Shown here: in pieces, positions 25,988 through 32,842 of the stretch
How the letters are laid out: each line of letters opens with the position of its first letter
Position numbering within the stretch: the stretch's first letter is position 1
Origin: Streptococcus pseudopneumoniae
GTDB taxonomy: Bacteria > Bacillota > Bacilli > Lactobacillales > Streptococcaceae
Length of the DNA stretch: 41,090 bases
Assembly (NCBI RefSeq): GCF_001072375.1
Contig: NZ_JVKV01000077.1
Span: 1-41,090 of the forward strand
Direction of reading: 5' to 3'
Program-made: the position numbers and the translations under genes
The notes under the pieces: generated by a model
What the model was told of the DNA's origin: nothing
Databases searched by the model: none
The model's input: only the letters and a program-made list of their open reading frames with translations

Positions 25988-26839
25988 TTACCTACTTAGC
26001 TTGTCAGTTGCTCCGATAAAAGTATCTGACAGGCTTTTTAAGTTGTCATAAAACTCCGTAGTATATTCTTTCACACCATAAGGAGTTTCATGTTTTGTGG
26101 TCCGTGAAAATGTCGGAGGGCTGTTAATTTTATAAGTTTCTATAAGCTCACCCTTTGTTGTTGTAATTTCCAAAGGCTTTTCAATTCCTCTGCTAGTCCG
26201 ATAAATTCTAATACCCTTGGGATACATGTATAGGCGCGCACCTTTTATAATTGCTTTGTTTTGTGAACCCTCATCACCTATCTGTAAATTAGATAGATAA
26301 GCAATCAAATAATTCCCAACCTTATCAGCTCTCTTTAACCTCTTGGTCTTTGTAAAACCTTTCCTCCACATCTTAGCAAGGTCATTGTTAGGAATTGTTA
26401 GTTCGGAATCGTTCTTTAATAACACATGCAAATGCCATCTTCCACTAGCTTGTGGTTCAATGACCGTAATATAATCAACATTTCCAAACTGATTACGAAT
26501 GCGTCGAATGAACGCTTTGAAATCCATGTAAACTATAGCCGGATCGGTAACATGGTCTCGATAAGTCAACGTTATCCATAACTGGTTGATACCTCCCGTA
26601 AAATTATGAGCTACTAGACGGCGTAGTTTTTTCATAGTCTGTTTAGTAGACTTCAAATTATCGAGTCGTGTACTACTCGAAGTATCCATGTCATGAATTT
26701 CTCCCGTCTCCAGATTTACGTAACGTTTTCCAGATATTACCTTGATAGTCTGCTCCTGTTGTCCATTCGCAGTTGTCATTTCTATCGTATCACCATACAA
26801 GTAGCTCTTAACAAGTTTAGTTGAATCTATTTTATACAT
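25988..26839 (-). CDS. HUH rolling-circle replication initiator (G2P-like, two-tyrosine)
   Basis: A 283-residue protein with the three HUH motifs in order: LWITLTYRD (87-95), the metal-binding RWHLHVLL with His136 and His138, and VGNYLIAYLSNL with Tyr177 and Tyr181. Two tyrosines four residues apart is the arrangement in inovirus gene II and Y2 Rep enzymes. The following ARLYMYPKGIRIYRTSRGIEKP region also fits the ORF2/G2P-like family. It should nick one strand at an origin and drive rolling-circle copying of the excised circle. Candidate origin hairpins lie directly upstream (26866-27000). Confidence 0.85.
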   Translation of the reverse strand: MYKIDSTKLVKSYLYGDTIEMTTANGQQEQTIKVISGKRYVNLETGEIHDMDTSSSTRLDNLKSTKQTMKKLRRLVAHNFTGGINQLWITLTYRDHVTDPAIVYMDFKAFIRRIRNQFGNVDYITVIEPQASGRWHLHVLLKNDSELTIPNNDLAKMWRKGFTKTKRLKRADKVGNYLIAYLSNLQIGDEGSQNKAIIKGARLYMYPKGIRIYRTSRGIEKPLEITTTKGELIETYKINSPPTFSRTTKHETPYGVKEYTTEFYDNLKSLSDTFIGATDKLSR

Positions 26840-26865
26840 ATATATTTATACTTATCGTGCTTTTG

Positions 26866-27000
26866 TTTGACGCTTATCAAGTTAATAGCGTCAAAATTAC
26901 GATGATTAAATTCAGATTTATTCCATGATTTATTGACAATAGGGACCCTAAGATTATAAAACTGATTGTGTCGGCACGGCGAACAAAGTTCGACCGCACC
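26866..27000. other. Candidate rolling-circle origin (hairpin cluster)
   Basis: The 229-nt gap 26840-27068 holds no gene. It contains a perfect 9-bp inverted repeat TTTGACGCT / AGCGTCAAA (26866-26874 with 26887-26895) and a GC-rich near-perfect hairpin (26973-27000, core CGAAC-AAA-GTTCG flanked by CGG/CCG) in otherwise AT-rich DNA. Position just upstream of the HUH gene and local GC contrast are what one expects of a double-strand origin or transfer origin. No nick site consensus is known to me for this family. Confidence 0.45.
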
Positions 27001-27068
27001 ACCCCAACCAGTCTAATCTATCTTAACCTATAGTCAATAAACTTTCACGGCATAAAGAATTTAACCAT

Positions 27069-27635
27069 CTAAGACCACGGATGTTTCAACTTGAACAACG
27101 CCCCTTTAATCGTTCGTTTATCTGATTCATTACATATGATGAATACTAGATAGCGTAACCCATGCTTTACATATAGATCAGCGAGACCATGAAGAGCATA
27201 TTTGTGCAAATAAAAAATCCAAGTATCCTGTATTCGTAATAGAACTTCTGGGGGTAGCTCTCCAAAAACTTGAAACCGGAAAACTACACACCTAGCTTCA
27301 AATTCTCGAATCCCATGGTTATCAATTGCACATATAGGAACTCTTTCATCTGCCACATGCACTCTCTGGATTGACTTACTCCCATCAGCTTGTTCAACTT
27401 CCTGCTCCTCATAAATCGGAGATGGCGTATATGCAAACTGATTTACTTGAATGCTCTCTTTCACTAATTCTACCAATACATTTTGCGTAGAAGCTAGAAA
27501 TCTATTCCAGTTTTTTTGCTTTTCTTCTATCTGGACTTTCCTCCGGTACTCCTGAAGTTTTCTGCTAAAAAGGTGATAAACTTCCTTAATACCTTCAAAA
27601 ACCTTCGCAGGTATTTCTTCAATAATTGATGGCAT
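27069..27635 (-). CDS. Unknown protein linked to the replication gene
   Basis: A 188-residue soluble protein starting MPSIIEEIPAKVFEGIKEVYHLF. The first 55 residues are helical and charged, possibly a coiled coil; the rest is mixed alpha/beta with no motif I recognise. It lies between the HUH gene and the OB-like gene in the same orientation, ending at the candidate origin. Co-transcription suggests a replication or mobilisation accessory role, but nothing in the sequence proves it. GGAGG precedes the start. Confidence 0.75.
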   Translation of the reverse strand: MPSIIEEIPAKVFEGIKEVYHLFSRKLQEYRRKVQIEEKQKNWNRFLASTQNVLVELVKESIQVNQFAYTPSPIYEEQEVEQADGSKSIQRVHVADERVPICAIDNHGIREFEARCVVFRFQVFGELPPEVLLRIQDTWIFYLHKYALHGLADLYVKHGLRYLVFIICNESDKRTIKGALFKLKHPWS

Positions 27636-27646
27636 ATTTGCCTCCT

Positions 27647-28012
27647 TTAAAGTGCGACAACTTCAATGACTTTTGCAGTTAAACTAAGCTGGTTACGATA
27701 TTCTCCGTATACAATTGCTTTCTCAATGTCTACAATTTCTACAGATGTCAGCATTGGTTGAAACGAGTCATAATCCTTCATCGTTGCAAGTGGAACTTTT
27801 ACAGTGAGTTGCTCCCCAATATTATTTTTTTCGTTTGGATAGTCGCTTTCATCAGAAAAGATAAGTACTCCCACTTTTACTCCTTTTTCAATTTCTGAAC
27901 CAGTCTCACTTTTTTCTGTCCACCTTGTAGAAGAAATATAGCGTAACTCTTTGAGAGAAAGAAACGACTGAGCATTAAACTCAGTAAAATGTGATAAATT
28001 TTTAAGTGGCAT
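27647..28012 (-). CDS. Small OB-fold-like protein, possible ssDNA-binding
   Basis: A 121-residue protein starting MPLKNLSHFTEFNAQSF (ATG 28012, AAGAAGG ahead). The central part is a run of short beta strands: ELRYISSTRWTEKS, KVGVLIFSDESDY, EQLTVKVPLA, VEIVDIEKAIVYGEY, LSLTAKVIEVV. This pattern, with aromatic and basic residues on strands, resembles ssDNA-binding OB-fold proteins of rolling-circle phages and elements. The assignment is by pattern and by its place next to an HUH gene. It is 11 nt upstream of the 188-residue gene. Confidence 0.65.
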   Translation of the reverse strand: MPLKNLSHFTEFNAQSFLSLKELRYISSTRWTEKSETGSEIEKGVKVGVLIFSDESDYPNEKNNIGEQLTVKVPLATMKDYDSFQPMLTSVEIVDIEKAIVYGEYRNQLSLTAKVIEVVAL

Positions 28013-28063
28013 AATTAAAACCTTCTTTCTAGCTAGACTTAAAAGCAAATCGTCTACTTTTAA

Positions 28064-28099
28064 TCAAATAAACACTGTGACGATTACAGATAACAACAT
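28064..28099 (-). CDS. Putative 11-residue leader peptide
   Basis: A tiny ORF (MLLSVIVTVFI) with an unusually good ribosome binding site, GAGGAGG about 8 nt before its ATG. It stands between the sigma-like gene and the OB-like gene, 51 nt ahead of the latter. It could be a leader peptide coupling translation, a small hydrophobic peptide, or chance. Confidence 0.3.
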   Translation of the reverse strand: MLLSVIVTVFI

Positions 28100-28132
28100 T
28101 TAAAATTACCTCCTCAAGTATAAGGAGAAATT

Positions 28133-28567
28133 TCAGCAAAATTCGGAGGATATTATGATTTTTTTTATTCTCTCTATAATACGGTCATAATGTCTTTTGA
28201 CAGTCTTGTCACTAAGTCCAACTTCCTTTGCAAGATGAGAGAATGATTTATTCCCAAAAACTACTCCAAACAGAATTTCTCTGTCTTTGTCGCTCAACAA
28301 ACTCTCAATAGCATCATTTATAATAGCAATTTCTTCTTTTTTAATTAAGAGAGACAATGGGTCATTATAATCTGCTATCGTATCTAATAAAGAACCTTTA
28401 TCAATAGAACTACTGTCTAAACTACACAGACCGTGCGTTCTATCTTTTCTACATAAATTCTCATAAGACTGATTTAATAAATTTTCTACCTTATCCCAAT
28501 CACCAGATAATTTAGCTTTTTTAATTGCTTCTTCTCTACGTTGTTCTACTTTTGTTAAATCTACCAT
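28133..28567 (-). CDS. Sigma-70 region 4-like regulator
   Basis: A 144-residue protein starting MVDLTKVEQRREEAIKKAK at ATG 28567, with AGGAGG at ideal spacing. The C-terminal third (about 90-144: IESLLSDKDREILFGVVFGNKSFSHLAKEVGLSDKTVKRHYDRII) is a clear region-4/LuxR-like helix-turn-helix. No region 2 is visible, so it may be a DNA-binding activator and not a full sigma factor, like the small sigma-like proteins of Tn916-type elements. It heads the leftward sigma-OB-188-Rep gene run and may control it. Confidence 0.75.
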   Translation of the reverse strand: MVDLTKVEQRREEAIKKAKLSGDWDKVENLLNQSYENLCRKDRTHGLCSLDSSSIDKGSLLDTIADYNDPLSLLIKKEEIAIINDAIESLLSDKDREILFGVVFGNKSFSHLAKEVGLSDKTVKRHYDRIIERIKKIIISSEFC

Positions 28568-28678
28568 ATGTTGGTACCTCCTACTGGGATTTACCAACAC
28601 TACCCAAAGGGGCTCCATAGCCTCTCGTCAGTGGAAACTTACCTTATGTGATTTTAAAAAGAACATAGTAAGATGCAT

Positions 28679-28715
28679 AAAAAAATAGCAGTTATACAAA
28701 ATCGTATAACTGCTA
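28679..28715 (-). terminator. Terminator of the nuclease-like gene block
   Basis: ATAGCAGTTATAC / GTATAACTGCTAT, a 13-bp perfect stem with a 6-nt loop and six T on the minus strand. It closes the leftward 28825-30514 block and separates it from the sigma-like gene. The rest of 28619-28824 holds nothing else clear. Confidence 0.85.
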
Positions 28716-28824
28716 TGCATTTTAATCACTATATATATCATAAAAAATTCATAATCATTCACCAATTTATGGACTTTCACATATCACTGACTGGTTAACT
28801 TACACATGAATATATTATATTCAA

Positions 28825-29355
28825 TCACTGAAAAACATTCTCACTATCAAGCACTAATTCTGAATAAAAAACATCAGGTGTTTGTTTAATAATTTTTAAA
28901 TGATTTGTTCTTTGTGACTGTGTAAATTTAATTTGTATTCCATGTTTACTATTATAATTAACAAAGTGTGTTTCTGAATTCTCTGCTAAACATTCTAACG
29001 TACTTAACTCAGCCATGATTATTCTGATTTTTCTTTTTTCCTCTTGACTATCAACAAATACAAATGAAACTGCTGGGATCATCCCTAGCATGTTAGCTGT
29101 ATCTTTCAATTTGTTTATGTTGTTCCTATCAAAATCAAACGATTTACTTTCTGTGTCTGGAAAATTCCTTCCCTTTACAGAAATAGCTAATCTTTTCGAA
29201 TCTCCTCTCCTCCTGACTGCAACAACATCAGCACCGACGTGATCAATAAGAGCAACTGACCAATTATTTAATCCTAAAATATACATTACCAAAGATTCTG
29301 AAAAATCACCGAATTGTTTTGGGAAACGAAGATCTCTTTCATCTAAACTACTCAT
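28825..29355 (-). CDS. PD-(D/E)XK-like nuclease-fold protein (possible defence gene)
   Basis: A 176-residue protein. Residues 15-60 read FGDFSESLVMYILGLNNWSVALIDHVGADVVAV..LAISVKGRNF: an alpha helix with Glu, then GAD and a strand ending VKGR, the layout of Mrr/Hjc-like PD-(D/E)XK enzymes. The usual Glu of E-x-K is Ser here, so it may be inactive or use a migrated acidic residue. It is the third gene of a three-gene leftward block with two unknown genes; a restriction-like or abortive-infection role is inference from this fold and location. Confidence 0.6.
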   Translation of the reverse strand: MSSLDERDLRFPKQFGDFSESLVMYILGLNNWSVALIDHVGADVVAVRRRGDSKRLAISVKGRNFPDTESKSFDFDRNNINKLKDTANMLGMIPAVSFVFVDSQEEKRKIRIIMAELSTLECLAENSETHFVNYNSKHGIQIKFTQSQRTNHLKIIKQTPDVFYSELVLDSENVFQ

Positions 29356-29358
29356 AAT

Positions 29359-30087
29359 TTACCTCGACTCTAACTCCCAGTCCGAGAATGGTTTAGCAAT
29401 TTTTTTATAAATAGACGCTCCTGAAATACTATCTTTAATATGATGGAAAAATAAAGAAATCACTCCATTTTCACCATAATAAGTAAATTGATCCTTTTTT
29501 AAACTAATATAGATAGTTGGGTGTCTTTTCTCATCATAATCTATAGTTATGTTTTGGATATTTTCGAATGAAAATTTTTGAATTTGCGACAATTCAGCGT
29601 TCTCTTTTCCAAAATTATGAATGAACGAGATAATAAATTTAGATTCACAAACCGTAATCGAACATACTCTCCCATGAAAATCCGTAAATAATTCAAAATC
29701 CTTAAATTCAAATTCTTGAATTATATTATTTCGTAAGTACCATTTTATAATAGCTCTCTCATACTTATTACGAATCTTTAGAGGAGCTTCATTTTTATTT
29801 TCTTTAGCTATCATCCAATCAATAAATGTAATATTTTGATCATATGTTCCTTTAGGAAAAGCTGATATGAACTTATGTAAGTCATCTTTTTTTACTGGAT
29901 TATATTTAATATCTGTGTTTGCTACTGAATAGCCTTGAAGAATTGCTGATACTCGACCACCATCTGAACTCCCATAGTATTCTTCCGTAATTCGTCCTCC
30001 ACTTACACCATTATAATATCGAAATAAAACTTCTACACGTTCATCATTATTTGTTTGTAAAAAAACATTCAACAAGGCAAAACTCAT
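29359..30087 (-). CDS. Unknown element protein
   Basis: A 242-residue AT-rich gene, three bases upstream of the nuclease-like gene and so tightly coupled to it. The protein begins MSFALLNVFLQTNNDERVEVLF. It is soluble, rich in aromatic residues and lysine, with strand-rich second half (IQKFSFENIQNITIDYDEKRHPTIYISL region resembling a PH-like or beta-sandwich repeat). No motif is recognised. It probably works with its neighbour. Confidence 0.7.
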   Translation of the reverse strand: MSFALLNVFLQTNNDERVEVLFRYYNGVSGGRITEEYYGSSDGGRVSAILQGYSVANTDIKYNPVKKDDLHKFISAFPKGTYDQNITFIDWMIAKENKNEAPLKIRNKYERAIIKWYLRNNIIQEFEFKDFELFTDFHGRVCSITVCESKFIISFIHNFGKENAELSQIQKFSFENIQNITIDYDEKRHPTIYISLKKDQFTYYGENGVISLFFHHIKDSISGASIYKKIAKPFSDWELESR

Positions 30088-30100
30088 ATTATTTACTTAC

Positions 30101-30130
30101 TTTCTACTTTTTAACTTTCTACTTTTTAAC
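30101..30130. repeat. 15-bp tandem duplication across a stop codon
   Basis: TTTCTACTTTTTAAC occurs twice in tandem, spanning the end of the 131-residue gene. Each unit re-creates the ending K-V-K-K-stop, so slippage would not change the protein. Confidence 0.7.
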
Positions 30131-30514
30131 TTTCCACATTGTAACACCATTTTTATAATTATATTCTGCTTTATACCCAGCAGCTTTTATTAATGTTATA
30201 GTTCTTTTACATATTGTTTCTACATCTTTTCCAGTATTAAAATAAAGCCAAGTAGGTAATTTATCATATAAAGGCGTATCTCTGAAATATCTAGATTGAT
30301 AAAAACTATAAAAACTAGCATTAAATACATTTCTAGAGAAAAATTTAGTTCTTCCATCATAGTTATAACTCATTAACTTTTCTGTTCTTTTAAACTCCTC
30401 TATAGCATACTTTTTAAAAGCCCTATATAATTGTTCTTTTTGACTGGTACTCATAACTTTAGTTTTATGGTAAACACTATACGATTTTGCAGTTGCAGCA
30501 GAATATACTAACAT
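30119..30514 (-). CDS. Unknown basic element protein
   Basis: A 131-residue, very basic and tyrosine-rich protein (MLVYSAATAKSYSVYHKTK; ending MWKVKK). No membrane segment and no family recognised. It is the first gene of the leftward three-gene block and diverges from the XRE gene, so the shared control region with GATAG..GTAC repeats probably regulates it. AAGGAG is 9 nt ahead of ATG 30514. Confidence 0.65.
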   Translation of the reverse strand: MLVYSAATAKSYSVYHKTKVMSTSQKEQLYRAFKKYAIEEFKRTEKLMSYNYDGRTKFFSRNVFNASFYSFYQSRYFRDTPLYDKLPTWLYFNTGKDVETICKRTITLIKAAGYKAEYNYKNGVTMWKVKK

Positions 30515-30563
30515 AAGACCACACTCCTTTTGTATTGTTTTTTATCTATTTTAACACAAAATT

Positions 30564-30643
30564 GTACAGTTTGCTATCTAATATCTTTTTTTTGGATAGT
30601 TAATTGTACTTAAAAAATCATATAGAGGATAGTAAAATAGTAC
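30564..30643. promoter_or_regulatory. Three operator-like repeats between the XRE gene and the nuclease block
   Basis: AGATAGCAAACTGTAC (minus strand, 30564-30579), GGATAGTTAATTGTAC (plus, 30594-30609) and GGATAGTAAAATAGTAC (plus, 30627-30643, one base longer). The first two form an inverted pair. They cover the divergent promoters, as expected for binding sites of the adjacent XRE protein in a lysis-lysogeny-style switch. Confidence 0.6.
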
Positions 30644-30660
30644 AAAAGAGGAAATTACGG

Positions 30661-30993
30661 ATGGAAGCTAATCAATTACAAAAATACATAGCAGAGCGTA
30701 TACGAGAATGTAGAAAAGAACAGAATCTTAGCCAAGAACAATTATCCAATCAAGCCGGGCTAGGTGTTAAAGCAATACAAAACATCGAGAATATGAAATA
30801 CGATTTTAAAATACACACACTTGAAAAGGTTGTTACAGCTTTAGGTATGACCGTAGAAGACTTCTTTAATTTCCCGCTTTCAAATAATTCCGTCCCTATG
30901 ACTACGTTGATTGATAACATCTCAGATTTATCACACACAAAAAAATCAAAAATCATTTCTTTATTCAATGAAATTGTCAAAAACATAGATTAA
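30661..30993 (+). CDS. XRE-family transcriptional repressor
   Basis: A 110-residue regulator starting MEANQLQKYIAERIRECRKE at ATG 30661 (GAGGAAA ahead); the frame is open from 30604, but the extra 19 residues overlap the third operator-like repeat and lack a ribosome binding site. The helix-turn-helix is at about 10-63 (QNLSQEQLSNQAGLGVKAIQNIE), followed by a C-terminal dimerisation segment. It is the only gene of the element on the plus strand and divergent from the 131-residue gene, so it is the likely master repressor. Confidence 0.88.
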   Translation: MEANQLQKYIAERIRECRKEQNLSQEQLSNQAGLGVKAIQNIENMKYDFKIHTLEKVVTALGMTVEDFFNFPLSNNSVPMTTLIDNISDLSHTKKSKIISLFNEIVKNID

Positions 30994-31023
30994 AAGAGGA
31001 ACTCTCAATGAATTCCTCTTTTT
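30992..31023 (+). terminator. Terminator of the XRE gene
   Basis: AAAAGAGGAA / TTCCTCTTTT 10-bp stem, starting inside the stop codon and ending in T5. A degenerate copy of this hairpin stands at 32706-32730 in front of the second 28-bp repeat. Confidence 0.85.
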
Positions 31024-31024
31024 G

Positions 31025-31052
31025 TATGCTACTTTAACTTTCCTTTGGTTAG
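31025..31052 (+). repeat. Internal copy of the 28-bp arm repeat
   Basis: Perfect 28-bp direct repeat of 32734-32761 (begins TATGCTACTTTAAC, ends TTTGGTTAG). It follows the XRE terminator here, while the other copy lies next to attR. The pair brackets the two-gene cargo at 31072-32617. Confidence 0.9.
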
Positions 31053-31071
31053 CTTTTTTACTTTATAGATA

Positions 31072-32253
31072 CTAACTATTCTGATTAAAATCTAAAATTT
31101 CATATTTTTCAGAGATTACATTTCTATTTTTATCCAAAAAAGTTTGCTTTATCCACCGTCCTCGTATTTCACTTGACACCGAAATGGTTCTATTCATTCC
31201 TTTAATTTCCCTAAATAATTCACTTGAAAACTTTGCCTTTACTATGCCAGATAAAGTTTTTATAGAGACATTATTTCGAGCATTGGATGCACTAGATACT
31301 ATTCCTTCAAAATAGAATTCTTCTGAAAATACTTCCGCATCATCTTGCTTTTGAACTAGAGAATTTAAGTCTTGAATAAATTTATCACTTTGTGCATTAA
31401 CAATAATAGTGGATAGCTTTTTCTTGTCCTTTTCCAAAGTTACAGTAAGGCCGTTTTCTTTTATGACATTATAAAATTCAACGAAAGATTTTACTATTTT
31501 ATTATTCTCAAAAATTACATCTGAGTAGACATCCGACGCCTCTTTGTGATTTATAGATTCTGTAAAAACAATAAAGTCATCAAAATAAAGTTCAAATTCA
31601 TCCTCAAAAAGAGTAACCTCTTCCGGACGAACTATTTCAAAATTTATATTGAATGAACCGGGGGTAAATGGTGTTAGTACAAGTTTCCCATTAGTAAATA
31701 TATTATGTTCCCTTAAAAATACTTTTGACCCCTCTATAAAATTTTCCATCAAATTTATCGCTTTAGCAACGACATCTAAATCTGCTGAGTGTGAGTTATA
31801 AGAATCAACTAGCTTTATTGTTAGTTGTTTATTATTTAAAATATCTGAAAATGTTGTGGCATATTCACTACATAGCGTATTAAAACTTTTTCCACTAATC
31901 AAATCCCGCTCAAATTTTGATTCGTCCTCAGGGAAAAACTCACTCGCATTAATGTTATTCTCTAATTCGAAAATTTTAACACCATATTTAACAAAAATAT
32001 TATTTTCTCTTTTTAGAATGGAAAAATCATCTTCTAAATAAAACTCTTGAAGAAGTGTATTCGTAGAAATATCAGAGAATAGAGTCTTCAAATTCTTAAT
32101 AGAAAGAGGTTTTACAAAAAATGTATCAAAATCAATTGCATATACAAAATAATATTTATCATCGATCTTCTTAGTAATAAATGACAATGGAATATCATAG
32201 TAATCAAAAATATAAAGATATTCTACTGATTCAAAATCAAAAATACTACTCAT
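31072..32253 (-). CDS. Unknown cargo protein (DUF6575-like)
   Basis: A 393-residue soluble acidic protein starting MSSIFDFESVEYLYIFDYYDIPLSF. The opening YLYIFDYYDIPLSFITK..DKYYFVYAID resembles the DUF6575 N-terminus as I remember it, a family of unknown function. The C-terminal part (about 310-385, EEFYFEGIVSSASNARNNVSIKTLSGIVKAKFS) looks like a small beta barrel. It overlaps the 123-residue gene by 8 nt, so the two are translated as a pair. A defence or toxin-antitoxin-like role is possible from context only. Confidence 0.7.
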   Translation of the reverse strand: MSSIFDFESVEYLYIFDYYDIPLSFITKKIDDKYYFVYAIDFDTFFVKPLSIKNLKTLFSDISTNTLLQEFYLEDDFSILKRENNIFVKYGVKIFELENNINASEFFPEDESKFERDLISGKSFNTLCSEYATTFSDILNNKQLTIKLVDSYNSHSADLDVVAKAINLMENFIEGSKVFLREHNIFTNGKLVLTPFTPGSFNINFEIVRPEEVTLFEDEFELYFDDFIVFTESINHKEASDVYSDVIFENNKIVKSFVEFYNVIKENGLTVTLEKDKKKLSTIIVNAQSDKFIQDLNSLVQKQDDAEVFSEEFYFEGIVSSASNARNNVSIKTLSGIVKAKFSSELFREIKGMNRTISVSSEIRGRWIKQTFLDKNRNVISEKYEILDFNQNS

Positions 32254-32617
32254 TTTCTAAACCTCCTTCCTGAGCATCAAGAAAATTCACATCCTGAAAC
32301 TCCCACAAATTTAAATGTTCTCCTTCTAACAGTCCCACACCATGACTAGGTAAAATATTTATCAACACAGCAACTTTATCTTTAAATTTAGGAAAACGTT
32401 TTTTTAGTCTTTCAATTGCTTGCTCTGATGCAAAAAACGATAAAGCTTTGGCCTCACATAATTTTTGGGGCGGAAAATTCAAACCTAAATCTACGTGAGT
32501 TTTAAAGTCGTCTTTTTCAGGAACCGCACTATTACATATTCTATAAAACGAACCTTCCACCTCGTTTGCTTCAGATGGCGGACAAGAATCGGGATAATCT
32601 TCACCATACTTCAACAT
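32246..32617 (-). CDS. Unknown cargo protein, partner of the 393-residue gene
   Basis: A 123-residue soluble protein starting MLKYGEDYPDSCPPSEANEVEGSFYRIC, with a CPP motif and a second Cys at about residue 28. The middle has a helix (AIERLKKRFPKFKDKVAVL) and the end WEFQDVNFLD. I do not recognise the family. AAGGAG precedes the ATG, and a consensus-like promoter (TTGAAA-17-TAAAAT) lies at 32652-32680. The orphaned tatD promoter points into this gene as well. Confidence 0.75.
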   Translation of the reverse strand: MLKYGEDYPDSCPPSEANEVEGSFYRICNSAVPEKDDFKTHVDLGLNFPPQKLCEAKALSFFASEQAIERLKKRFPKFKDKVAVLINILPSHGVGLLEGEHLNLWEFQDVNFLDAQEGGLENE

Positions 32618-32651
32618 ATAATTCTCCTTAAAATTAAAACCAACTATTATT

Positions 32652-32680
32652 ATTTTACTCTATGCAAAGTAAGTTTTCAA
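32652..32680 (-). promoter_or_regulatory. Promoter of the two-gene cargo
   Basis: TTGAAA (32675-32680), 17-bp spacer, TAAAAT (32652-32657) on the minus strand, with about 27 nt leader to ATG 32617. Confidence 0.65.
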
Positions 32681-32733
32681 GTATCTACAAATATTATAGT
32701 GAAATAAAAAGAGAGATTCATCTCCCTCTTCGT

Positions 32734-32773
32734 TATGCTACTTTAACTTTCCTTTGGTTAGTTTTATGGTTAA
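32734..32773. repeat. Right arm repeats and outer copy of the 28-bp repeat
   Basis: 32734-32761 is identical to 31025-31052. It contains TGGTTAG (32755-32761), followed one turn later by TGGTTAA (32767-32773), matching the left arm series at 24492-24521. Confidence 0.8.
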
Positions 32774-32825
32774 TTTGTGCCTCAATAATGTTAAGAGTAC
32801 TTAAACTATACTCCAGACACTCTAA

Positions 32826-32842
32826 GTATGTGTATCAAAAAT
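32826..32842 (-). repeat. attR core
   Basis: Second copy of the 17-bp core. Read on the minus strand after the native ATG it gives ATG ATT TTT GAT ACA CAT AC, and element sequence then closes the frame: M-I-F-D-T-H-T-stop. Confidence 0.9.

Larger units (their letters stand above)
24369..32842. mobile_element. 8.46-kb integrative element in the 5' end of tatD
   Basis: The boundaries are a perfect 17-bp direct repeat (GTATGTGTATCAAAAAT) at 24369-24385 and 32826-32842. Inside are a tyrosine integrase and excisionase-like gene at the left end, an HUH rolling-circle replication gene, small accessory genes, a divergent XRE regulator and cargo. The internal genes are visibly more AT-rich than the flanking chromosome. 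No conjugation, capsid or packaging gene is visible, so it is best described as a replicating satellite or mobilizable island. It probably moves as a circle made by integrase and relies on a helper for transfer; that is inference. Confidence 0.9.

Noticed and set aside
30101..30130. CRISPR-like repeat
   Set aside because: Only two adjacent 15-bp units without spacers; a simple tandem duplication. No CRISPR array was seen anywhere.
24369..32842. Full prophage or conjugative element
   Set aside because: No terminase, portal, capsid, tail, lysis, relaxase, coupling ATPase or type IV secretion gene is visible in the 8.46 kb.
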